From contig NZ_AUIV01000001.1 of assembly GCF_000423885.1 (NCBI RefSeq), forward strand, positions 124,001-188,000: a stretch of 64,000 bases of DNA, written 5' to 3'. Source of the stretch: Thermomonas fusca DSM 15424. GTDB lineage: Bacteria > Pseudomonadota > Gammaproteobacteria > Xanthomonadales > Xanthomonadaceae. The notes beneath the pieces were generated by a model. That model was not told where the DNA came from. It was given only the letters and a program-made list of their open reading frames with translations, and did no database searches. This document shows positions 17,501 through 24,592 of the stretch, piece by piece. The position numbers were made by a program, and so were the translations under genes. Numbering within the stretch: position 1 is the first letter of the stretch; every line of letters begins with the position of its first letter.

Positions 17501-17689
17501 CTGGCGTCTCCATGCGGATGCACGGGCCCGGCCTGTCCCTCGCAGGCGCGGATGGCATCGGAAACGTCAGGGTGGAAGCGCGGTGTCGCACGGCCTGCGA
17601 TCCGGCACGGCCTGCGTGCACGGCGACCCTGCTGCACCAGCCATCTCCCCCCGGAGATTCTTCGGCCGGCACCGCGCGGCGTGCTTCGC

Positions 17690-17905
17690 GCGGCTGTCGG
17701 CAGGTCTTCGGACTCGTGGATGTGGCGGGCCATGGGCCCGGCCGCCTTGGTCGCCGCTTCCCAGGGCCACCGCCCCAGTGCGAATCGCGACTTCGTCTCC
17801 ACCTACCGCTGCGGGGCAGTGCCGGGATTGGCGCGCCATTCCGAAAGAATGCACGCCGCACCGGCTTCCCTTTTCATCCGACAGGTTGTGCCCGCCAGAA
17901 CCGAC
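17690..17905 (-). promoter_or_regulatory. Cobalamin (B12) riboswitch in the nrdAB leader
   Basis: Read on the minus strand, this stretch shows the conserved cobalamin-aptamer blocks in order: AAAAGGGAAGCCGGTG (17874-17859), CCCGGCACTGCCCCGCAGCG near 17825-17806, GGCCCTGGGAAGCGGCGACC near 17768-17749, and the B12 box GAGTCCGAAGACCTGCCG (17715-17698). An inverted repeat CCGCGCG...CGCGCGG follows at about 17698-17674 and may form part of the switch. nrdA starts 190 nt further on. B12 elements before class I or III reductase genes are known in bacteria that also carry B12-dependent NrdJ. Ends are approximate. The remaining sequence between 17501 and 17936 shows no gene. Confidence 0.88.
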
Positions 17906-17936
17906 GACCCCAAGATAAGGGGGATGCCGCAGCCGG

Positions 17937-18644
17937 TCAATCCTGACCCTGCGAGTTCCCGACGCTCTCGGTGAAGTGCCAGCAGGCCGGCGACCCGGCC
18001 ACGCCTTCGATCCGCTCCAGCCGCGTTCCGGGCGTCAGCGCCAGCGCCAGCGCGCCATTGCCGAAGCGCCAACCGAACGCTTCCGCAGCGGCCGGGCTGG
18101 CAGGCCGCGCAGTGAGCGCGCGCGCGGCGCGGGGTTGCAGGCCCGCGCCGCTACGCTTGCCGTGCGCCTCCTTCAACGTCCACAGCGCGTGGAAGACGTC
18201 GGCGCGCATCGCCGGGTCCGCGGCTTCTACGCGCTCGCATTCCTCCGGTGAGAACACGAAGCGCGCGAGCGCGTTCCAGTCGCGCACGCGCCGCGGCAGT
18301 TCGATATCCACGCCTACCGGCGCGCCGGCCAGCGCCAGTGCCAGCCAGTCGCCGCTGTGGCTCAGCGACACCTGCAGCGGCGCGGCATCGCCATCCACCC
18401 GCAGCAGCGGCCGGCCATCCGCGTACGCGTCCAGCGCAATCCGGCCCACGTCCAGCTGCAGCCACTGCGCCGCCAGCGCGCGCGCCTGCCAGTGTCCGGC
18501 CAAGAATGTGTCGCGCCGCGACGGCGAGGTGATCGCCTGCAGGCGCTGGCGCTCGGCGTCGCTCAGCCAGTCCCGCCCCTGCGCGCCCGCTTCGGCGGCG
18601 GCCACGGCAATGGGCAGCAGGTGCAGGCGGGCGGCGGGATGCAT
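17937..18644 (-). CDS. 4'-phosphopantetheinyl transferase (Sfp/HetI type)
   Basis: A 235-residue protein with the Sfp-type signature: QVSLSHSGDWLALAL (near 91), GVDIELPRR (near 110, Mg ligands D and E) and FHALWTLKEAHGKRSG (near 151, catalytic WxxKE-A-K). It moves phosphopantetheine from CoA to a serine of acyl or peptidyl carrier proteins. Length fits the Sfp/HetI group better than AcpS. No synthase cluster is visible nearby, so it may serve fatty-acid or xanthomonadin-like pigment carrier proteins elsewhere (inference). It starts 66 bp from the end of the small exported protein gene on the same strand. Confidence 0.9.
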   Translation of the reverse strand: MHPAARLHLLPIAVAAAEAGAQGRDWLSDAERQRLQAITSPSRRDTFLAGHWQARALAAQWLQLDVGRIALDAYADGRPLLRVDGDAAPLQVSLSHSGDWLALALAGAPVGVDIELPRRVRDWNALARFVFSPEECERVEAADPAMRADVFHALWTLKEAHGKRSGAGLQPRAARALTARPASPAAAEAFGWRFGNGALALALTPGTRLERIEGVAGSPACWHFTESVGNSQGQD

Positions 18645-18710
18645 CGGAGGAAGGCGCTGGATATCAGCCGGCGCCGCGCAGCGCGGGTCGGGCGAAGCCT
18701 GTGGCGTTCA

Positions 18711-19037
18711 TCACGAAGCCGGGCCGATCCGGACCGTGGCGTCGCGCTCACGTGCGCCCCTTGCCGCGAGGCAGGTCACCGGCACGTCTTCGCCCCCTGC
18801 CCGGATCTTGCCTTCCGCATGCAGGGTGTTGCCGCTTTCGAAGTGGCGGCCGGTCCACTGGTAGGTGGTGACGCCCTGCCCGGCGTAATGGGCGCGCGCC
18901 TCCTGTTCGCACCAGGGCAGCAACTGGCTGGCGGCGGCGAACACGATCTCGTGCTCCGGGTGCTGCACCGGCCTGTCGCTGCCGGCGGAGGAAGCGCCCG
19001 CAAACGCGAGGGCGAAGACGGCGACCATGGTGCGCAT
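18711..19037 (-). CDS. Small exported protein of unknown function (108 aa)
   Basis: A 108-residue protein with a signal peptide (MRTMVAVFALAFAGASSAGS). The mature part is about 88 residues, with two cysteines (PWCEQEA and VTCLAARG) that could form a disulfide in the periplasm, and a YQWTGRHFESGNTLHAEGKI strand-rich segment. I do not recognise a family. A near-perfect AGGAGGT precedes ATG 19037, so the start is firm and translation should be strong. It follows clpA by about 35 bp on the same strand and may be read from the clpA transcript. Confidence 0.75.
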   Translation of the reverse strand: MRTMVAVFALAFAGASSAGSDRPVQHPEHEIVFAAASQLLPWCEQEARAHYAGQGVTTYQWTGRHFESGNTLHAEGKIRAGGEDVPVTCLAARGARERDATVRIGPAS

Positions 19038-19072
19038 GCGACCTCCTGCGTTGATGTGATGCCCTCGCCGCG

Positions 19073-21352
19073 TCAGGCCAGCATCGCCGGCAGCAGCTTC
19101 TCGGGTTCGGCCTGCACGTCCAGCACCAGCTCGCCGTCCACCGCGTCCAGCGCCACCCGGCCGCCCTCGACCAGCTTGCCGAACAGCAGTTCGTCGGCCA
19201 GCGGGCGCTTGATCTTGTCCTGGATCAGCCGCGCCATCGGGCGCGCGCCCATCAGCGGGTCGAAGCCCTGCTGGCCCAGCCATTCGCGCGCGGCCGCGGT
19301 GGCAGTCATGGTCACCTGCTTCTCGTGCAGCAGCGCTTCCAGCTCGATCAGGAACTTGTCCACCACCCGCAGGATGTGCTCGAAGCCCAGCGCCTGGAAC
19401 TGGACCACCGCGTCCAGCCGGTTGCGGAACTCGGGGGTGAAGCCACGACGGATCGCCTCCATCGCATCCGGGCTGTGGTCCTGCTTGGTGAAGCCGATGC
19501 TGCGCCGCGCCGCCTGGGTGGCGCCGGCATTGGTGGTCATCACCACGATCACGTTGCGGAAATTGGCTTCGCGGCCGTTGGTGTCGGTCAGCGTGCCGCG
19601 GTCCATGACCTGCAGCAGGATGTTGAAGATGTCCGGGTGTGCCTTTTCGATCTCGTCCAGCAATAGCACGCAGTGCGGTGTCTTGACGATCTTCTCGGTC
19701 AACAGGCCACCCTGGTCGAAGCCCACGTAGCCGGGAGGCGCGCCGATCAGGCGGCTCACCGAATGCGGCTCCATGTATTCGCTCATGTCGAAGCGGATCA
19801 GCTCGATCCCCAGCTGCATCGCCAGCTGGCGGGTGACCTCGGTCTTGCCCACGCCGGTGGGACCGGCGAACAGGAAGTTGCCGATCGGCTTGTCGGGGTT
19901 GCCGAGACCGCTGCGCGCCAGCTTGATCGCGCTGGCTAGCGTCTCGATGGCCGGGTCCTGGCCGAAGATCACCATCTTCAGGTTGCGCTCCAGGTGCTGC
20001 AGCACGTCCTTGTCGGAGGCGCTGACCTGCTTGGCCGGGATGCGCGCCATCTTGGCGACGATGGTCTCGATTTCCTCCACGTCGATCAGCTGCTTGCGCG
20101 CTTCCACCGGCAGCAGCCGCTGGCGCGCGCCGGCCTCGTCGATCACGTCGATCGCCTTGTCCGGCAGCAGGCGGTCGCCGATGTGCTTGACCGACAGGTC
20201 CACCGCGGCGCGGATCGCCTCGTCGGCATAGGCCACGTCGTGGTGCGCTTCGTACTTCGGCTTCAGGCCCTTCAGGATCTCGACGGCCTCGCCCACGGTG
20301 GGCTCGACGATGTCGATCTTCTGGAAGCGCCGCGCCAGCGCGCGGTCCTTCTCGAACACGCCGCGGTATTCCTGGAAGGTGGTGGAACCGATGCAGCGCA
20401 GCTCGCCGTTGGCCAGCACCGGCTTGATCAGGTTGGAGGCGTCCATGGTGCCGCCACTGGAAGCGCCGGCGCCGATGATGGTGTGGATCTCGTCGATGAA
20501 CAGGATCGCTTCCGGCTGTTTCTTCAGCGCCGCCAGCACGCCCTTCAGGCGCTTCTCGAAATCGCCGCGGTACTTGGTGCCCGCCACCAGCGCGCCGAGG
20601 TCCAGCGAATAGATCACCGCCCCGGCCAGCACGTCCGGCACCTCGCCATCGACGATCCGCTTGGCCAGCCCTTCCGCCAGCGCGGTCTTGCCGACGCCGG
20701 ATTCGCCCACGTACAGCGGATTGTTCTTGCGCCGGCGGCACAGCACCTGGATGGTGCGCTCGATTTCCTCGGCGCGGCCCACCAGCGGATCGATGCGGCC
20801 GGCGCGCGCGGCTTCGTTGAGGTTGCTGGCGAACTCGGTGAGCGGATCGCCCTTGCCCTCGCCTTCGCCGGCCTCGCCCTTGCCTTCGCTGTCCTGCGCG
20901 GACTGGCTGGGCTCGTCCTCGTTGCGGGCGATGCCGTGCGACAGGTAATTGACCACGTCCAGCCGGTGCACGTCCTGTTGATTGAGGAAATACACCGCGT
21001 GCGAGTCTTTTTCACCGAAGATCGCCACCAGCACGTTGGCGCCGGTCACTTCCTTCTTGCCCGAGGACTGCACGTGGTAGACCGCGCGCTGCAGCACGCG
21101 CTGGAAGCCGAGGGTGGGCTGGGTGTCGCGGCCGTCGTCGTCGGCGAAGCGGCTGACCGACACCTCGATGGCGTTGTCCAGCTCGTCGCGCAGGCGCGGC
21201 ATGTCCGCGCCCACCGCGCGCAGCACCGCTTCGGCGGAGGGGTTGTCCAGCAACGCCAGCAGCAGGTGCTCCACCGTCATGAACTCGTAGCGCGCCTCGC
21301 GGGTGCGCTTGTAGCACTGGCCGATGGTTTGCTCGAGATCCTTGCTGAACAT
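19073..21352 (-). CDS. clpA: ATP-dependent Clp protease ATP-binding subunit ClpA
   Basis: A 759-residue Hsp100 unfoldase of normal ClpA length. It has an N-terminal repeat domain (1-140), a first AAA module with Walker A GESGVGKTALAEGLA (near 219) and LFIDEIHTIIGAG, and a second with GPTGVGKTEVTRQLA (near 500) and LLLDEIEKAHPDI. A charged acidic linker rich in Ser/Glu/Gly lies at about residues 148-170. With ClpP it unfolds and degrades proteins, including N-degron substrates delivered by ClpS, whose gene lies 71 bp upstream. Confidence 0.97.
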   Translation of the reverse strand: MFSKDLEQTIGQCYKRTREARYEFMTVEHLLLALLDNPSAEAVLRAVGADMPRLRDELDNAIEVSVSRFADDDGRDTQPTLGFQRVLQRAVYHVQSSGKKEVTGANVLVAIFGEKDSHAVYFLNQQDVHRLDVVNYLSHGIARNEDEPSQSAQDSEGKGEAGEGEGKGDPLTEFASNLNEAARAGRIDPLVGRAEEIERTIQVLCRRRKNNPLYVGESGVGKTALAEGLAKRIVDGEVPDVLAGAVIYSLDLGALVAGTKYRGDFEKRLKGVLAALKKQPEAILFIDEIHTIIGAGASSGGTMDASNLIKPVLANGELRCIGSTTFQEYRGVFEKDRALARRFQKIDIVEPTVGEAVEILKGLKPKYEAHHDVAYADEAIRAAVDLSVKHIGDRLLPDKAIDVIDEAGARQRLLPVEARKQLIDVEEIETIVAKMARIPAKQVSASDKDVLQHLERNLKMVIFGQDPAIETLASAIKLARSGLGNPDKPIGNFLFAGPTGVGKTEVTRQLAMQLGIELIRFDMSEYMEPHSVSRLIGAPPGYVGFDQGGLLTEKIVKTPHCVLLLDEIEKAHPDIFNILLQVMDRGTLTDTNGREANFRNVIVVMTTNAGATQAARRSIGFTKQDHSPDAMEAIRRGFTPEFRNRLDAVVQFQALGFEHILRVVDKFLIELEALLHEKQVTMTATAAAREWLGQQGFDPLMGARPMARLIQDKIKRPLADELLFGKLVEGGRVALDAVDGELVLDVQAEPEKLLPAMLA

Positions 21353-21423
21353 GAAAACCTGCCTTCGGTTACGTCAGCTCCTATGTAGGGCGCATTCCGC
21401 CCCGGGACAAGTGCCGAACCCGG

Positions 21424-21753
21424 TCAGGCCCGCTCCATCGTGCACAGCAGCGGGTGCTGGTTCAGCCTGGCGTACTCGTTGACCTGCGCCACCTTGGATT
21501 CTGCAATCTCGCGGGTGAACACCCCGCACACGCCGCGGCCGCGGGTATGCACGTGCAGCATGACCTGGGTGGCGCGCTCCAGTCCCATCGAGAAAAACCG
21601 CATCAGCACGTCGACCACGAAGTCCATCGGGGTGTAGTCGTCGTTGAGCAGCAGAACGGTGTATTGCGGTGGGCGCGCCACTTCCGGGCGCGCCGGCGCC
21701 ACCACGGTGCCGTGGTCGTGATCGCGTTGCGGCTTGTCGGGCAGGTTCGGCAT
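21424..21753 (-). CDS. clpS: ClpS adaptor for N-end-rule proteolysis
   Basis: A 109-residue adaptor. The core has YTVLLLNDDYTPMDFVVDVL, with the N-degron-binding Asn/Asp residues, MLHVHTRGRGVCGVFTREIA and the C-terminal strand. A flexible 35-residue N-terminal tail, needed in the family to control ClpA, precedes it. ATG 21753 begins MPNLPDKPQ; the upstream-open frame is ignored because it has no homology. It is paired with clpA, the classical order. Confidence 0.95.
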   Translation of the reverse strand: MPNLPDKPQRDHDHGTVVAPARPEVARPPQYTVLLLNDDYTPMDFVVDVLMRFFSMGLERATQVMLHVHTRGRGVCGVFTREIAESKVAQVNEYARLNQHPLLCTMERA

Positions 21754-21839
21754 GGGCAAATTATACGTTGCGCTGCTCCTGAGCCGCAGGCGCTCCCCCT
21801 CCACCCTTACCCTGCCCACCCACCCACCGGAGAACCTAC

Positions 21840-22307
21840 ATGCGCCTGTCCTCGCTCGTTCTGGCTTGCCTGCTCCCCCTCGCCATACTCCCCGCCCATG
21901 CCGGCGATGCGTCCGTCGAATCGCGGCTGGATGCGCGTGGCATCAAGTACGAGATCGATGGCGATGGCGACTACAAGGTGGTGGTGTCGTACAAGGCGGA
22001 AAACCGCACCCAGCTGGTGTTCGTCTCCGGCGCCAGCGAGTCGATCCAGGGCCTGCTGGTGCGCGAGGTATTCTCCCCCGCCGGCAAGGTGGGCGCGGAT
22101 GCCATCGCCGGCAAGGCGCTGGCGCTGCTCAACGAAAGCCGCACGCTGAAGATCGGTGCGTGGGAAATCGCCGGCGACGTGCTCTATTACGTGATCAAGT
22201 TGCCCGACAACGTCGACGCCACCCAGCTGGAAGCCGCCATCGACATCGCCGCGGAAACCGCCGACAACAAGGAAATCGAACTGTCCGGCAAAAGGGACGA
22301 ACTCTGA
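21840..22307 (+). CDS. Exported protein of unknown function, possibly YbjN-like
   Basis: A 155-residue protein with a clean signal peptide (MRLSSLVLACLLPLAILPAHA). The mature domain begins SVESRLDARGIKYEIDGDGDYKVVVSY, alternates strands and helices, and ends in a lysine/glutamate-rich tail. The layout resembles YbjN or type III chaperone-like folds, but this is a weak impression. It is divergent from clpS and sits 1 bp before the NUDIX gene, so it starts a four-gene string with the NUDIX gene, mnmA and hflD. Confidence 0.72.
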   Translation: MRLSSLVLACLLPLAILPAHAGDASVESRLDARGIKYEIDGDGDYKVVVSYKAENRTQLVFVSGASESIQGLLVREVFSPAGKVGADAIAGKALALLNESRTLKIGAWEIAGDVLYYVIKLPDNVDATQLEAAIDIAAETADNKEIELSGKRDEL

Positions 22308-22308
22308 C

Positions 22309-22773
22309 ATGAGCTATCGCGAAGGCCGCTTCTGGCAGCCGGACGTGACCGTGGCCACCCTGGTGGCGCGCGACGGCCAGCTGCTGTGCGTGGAGGAACG
22401 GGCGGGCGGACGGCTGGTGCTGAACCAGCCCGCCGGCCACCTGGAGCCCGACGAAAGCCTGGTCGACGCCGCGCTGCGCGAAACCCGCGAGGAAACCGGC
22501 TGGCACGTGCACATCACCCATCTGGTAGGCACCTACCAGTGGAAGGCGCCGCAAACCCAGCGCCATTACCTGCGCTTCGCCTTCGCTGCCGAGCCGCTGG
22601 AGGAAATCCCGGGTGCCACCCTGGACGAGGGCATCGTGCGGGCGTTGTGGCTGACGCCGCAGCAGCTGCAGGCGGAAACCGCGCGTCACCGCAGCCCGCT
22701 GGTCTGGCGCGCGGTCGCCGACTATCTGGGCGGCAGCCGGCATCCGCTGTCGCTGGTGCGGCAGCTGCCATGA
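22309..22773 (+). CDS. nudJ: NUDIX phosphatase, NudJ-like
   Basis: A 154-residue protein with the NUDIX box GHLEPDESLVDAALRETREE continuing TGW (about residues 44-66). It matches NudJ (YmfB) in length and in its place directly before mnmA and hflD, the same order as E. coli nudJ-mnmA-hflD. NudJ removes phosphate from thiamine and nucleotide di/triphosphates. Its stop overlaps the mnmA start as ATGA. Confidence 0.88.
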   Translation: MSYREGRFWQPDVTVATLVARDGQLLCVEERAGGRLVLNQPAGHLEPDESLVDAALRETREETGWHVHITHLVGTYQWKAPQTQRHYLRFAFAAEPLEEIPGATLDEGIVRALWLTPQQLQAETARHRSPLVWRAVADYLGGSRHPLSLVRQLP

Positions 22774-23900
22774 ACGACGGCGGGCGGCGCATCGTCGTCG
22801 GCATCTCCGGCGGCGTCGACTCCTCGGTCGCCGCGCTGCTGCTGCGCGATGCCGGCTATGAAGTCACCGGCCTGTTCATGCAGAACTGGACCGATGATGG
22901 TTCCGGCGGATGCCGCGCCGAGGACGACCGCCGCGACGCGGTGGCGGTCTGCGGCGCACTCGGCATCCCGATCCGCTTCCGCGACTTCTCGAAGGAATAC
23001 TGGGACGGCGTGTTCCGCCATTTCCTCGACGAATACGCCGCCGGCCGCACGCCCAACCCGGACGTGCTGTGCAACCGTGAAATCAAGTTCAAGCATTTCC
23101 TCGATGCCGCCCGCGAGCTGGGGGCGGATGCCATCGCCACCGGCCACTACGCCCGCGTCGATCACGACGGCCACAGCTTCCGCCTGCTTCGCGCAGTGGA
23201 TCGCAGCAAGGACCAGAGCTACTTCCTGCACCAGCTGGGCCAGGCCCAGCTGGCGGCCACGCACTTCCCGCTGGGTGGCCTGCACAAGCGCGAGATCCGC
23301 CGGATCGCCGCCGAACACGGCCTGCGCACGGCGGAAAAGAAGGACTCCACCGGCATCTGCTTCATCGGCGAGCGCGATTTCCGCAGCTTCCTGGCGCAGT
23401 ACCTGCCGGCGCGCGAAGGCGAGATGCGCAGTCCCGACGGTGCCCGCATCGGCAGCCACCCGGGGGTGTTCTATTTCACCCTCGGCCAGCGCGAAGGCCT
23501 GAACATCGGGGGCGTGCGCGGCCGTCCGCAGGCGCCGTGGTTCGTGGTGGCCAAGGACGTGGAGCGCAACGTCCTGTATGTCGACCAGGGCCACGACAAC
23601 CCGTGGCTGCAGTCGCATGCATTGCGCAGCGAAACCGCGCACTGGATCGCCGGCAGTCCGCCCGCCGCGCGCTTTTCCTGCACCGCCCAGACCCGCTACC
23701 GGCAGCCGGACGAGGCCTGCGAGGTCGAGGTGCAAGGCGACGGCACGCTTGCCGTGCGCTTCGATCGCCCGCAGCGCGCGGTCACCCCCGGTCAATCGGT
23801 GGTGCTCTACGATGGCGACCATTGCCTGGGCGGCGCGGTGATCGCCGCCACCGACGCGCCCTTCCCCAACCCCGACTCCAGCGAGACAACTCCCGCATGA
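22770..23900 (+). CDS. mnmA: tRNA-specific 2-thiouridylase
   Basis: A 376-residue enzyme that puts sulfur on U34 of tRNAs for Lys, Glu and Gln. The N-terminal PP-loop reads VVGISGGVDSSVAALLL. The two catalytic cysteines are C101 (DVLCNREIKF) and C197 (STGICFIGER). The C-terminal beta domain ends near IAATDAPFPNP. The ATG at 22770 overlaps the NUDIX stop; the same frame is open upstream but that part is a shadow. Its stop overlaps hflD as ATGA. Confidence 0.97.
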   Translation: MNDGGRRIVVGISGGVDSSVAALLLRDAGYEVTGLFMQNWTDDGSGGCRAEDDRRDAVAVCGALGIPIRFRDFSKEYWDGVFRHFLDEYAAGRTPNPDVLCNREIKFKHFLDAARELGADAIATGHYARVDHDGHSFRLLRAVDRSKDQSYFLHQLGQAQLAATHFPLGGLHKREIRRIAAEHGLRTAEKKDSTGICFIGERDFRSFLAQYLPAREGEMRSPDGARIGSHPGVFYFTLGQREGLNIGGVRGRPQAPWFVVAKDVERNVLYVDQGHDNPWLQSHALRSETAHWIAGSPPAARFSCTAQTRYRQPDEACEVEVQGDGTLAVRFDRPQRAVTPGQSVVLYDGDHCLGGAVIAATDAPFPNPDSSETTPA

Positions 23901-24508
23901 GCAATACCATCGACGACCGCGTGCTTGCCCTTGCCGGCCTGGTACAGGCACTGGCACAGGTGCGCCGCATCGCCGACACCGGCCAATCGGAAACCCGCCA
24001 GGTGCAGGCCGCGCTGGACAGCGTGTTCCGCATCGACGCCAGCAGCGCCGAAGCCGTCTACGGCGACGCAGGCAACCTGCGCGGCGGCCTGCGCCTGCTG
24101 CGCGATTACCTGTCCAAGGGCAACAAGGACGAGGCGCTGGGCCGGCTGGCGCTGGCCGTGCTGCAGCTGGAGCGCCGCTTCGTGCGCAGCGGCGGCATCA
24201 CCTCGAAGGTGCAGGCAGGGCTGCGCCAGCTGGCCGGCGACGCGCAGGCGCAGGGCAGCGCGCACCCGGATGTCATCGTCGAACTGGCAAAGCTCTACGC
24301 CGACACCATCAGCAACCTGCGTCCGCGGGTGATGGTGCAGGGCAATCCGCACTACCTCGGCCAAGCCGGCGTGGTGTCCGAGATCCGCGCGCTGCTGTTG
24401 GCCGCGCTGCGCTCCGCGGTGCTGTGGCGGCAGATGGGCGGCAGCCTGTGGGACTTCGTGTTCCAGCGCCGCGCGATGGCGGCCGCGATCGACGCGCGAA
24501 TGGCCTGA
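23897..24508 (+). CDS. hflD: HflD, high-frequency lysogenization protein homologue
   Basis: A 203-residue, mostly helical protein with the HflD signature GLVQALAQVRRIADTG and RGGLRLLRDYLSKGN; it ends near RRAMAAAIDARMA. E. coli HflD is a peripheral membrane protein that binds lambda CII; its housekeeping role is unclear. The operon position after mnmA is conserved in gamma-proteobacteria, but purB, the usual next gene, is absent here: a hairpin and a convergent autotransporter gene follow. Confidence 0.92.
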   Translation: MSNTIDDRVLALAGLVQALAQVRRIADTGQSETRQVQAALDSVFRIDASSAEAVYGDAGNLRGGLRLLRDYLSKGNKDEALGRLALAVLQLERRFVRSGGITSKVQAGLRQLAGDAQAQGSAHPDVIVELAKLYADTISNLRPRVMVQGNPHYLGQAGVVSEIRALLLAALRSAVLWRQMGGSLWDFVFQRRAMAAAIDARMA

Positions 24509-24555
24509 GGGCGCTCCTGCACCGCGCCTCGCACGGCCTAACACTGCAGGCGCCA

Positions 24556-24585
24556 CTACCCCACGCCACCACTGGCGCGGGGTAG
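24556..24585. terminator. GC-rich hairpin between convergent hflD and autotransporter genes
   Basis: CTACCCC-A-CGCC pairs with GGCG-C-GGGGTAG around a 6-nt loop. One mismatch interrupts an 11-bp stem. There is no U-run, so it may be a bidirectional stop or an RNA-stabilising structure. Confidence 0.5.
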
Positions 24586-24592
24586 CCCCGCA

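Noticed and set aside
19994..21388. 464-residue frame antisense to clpA
   Set aside because: Shadow of clpA with biased His/Val/Ala content and no motif.
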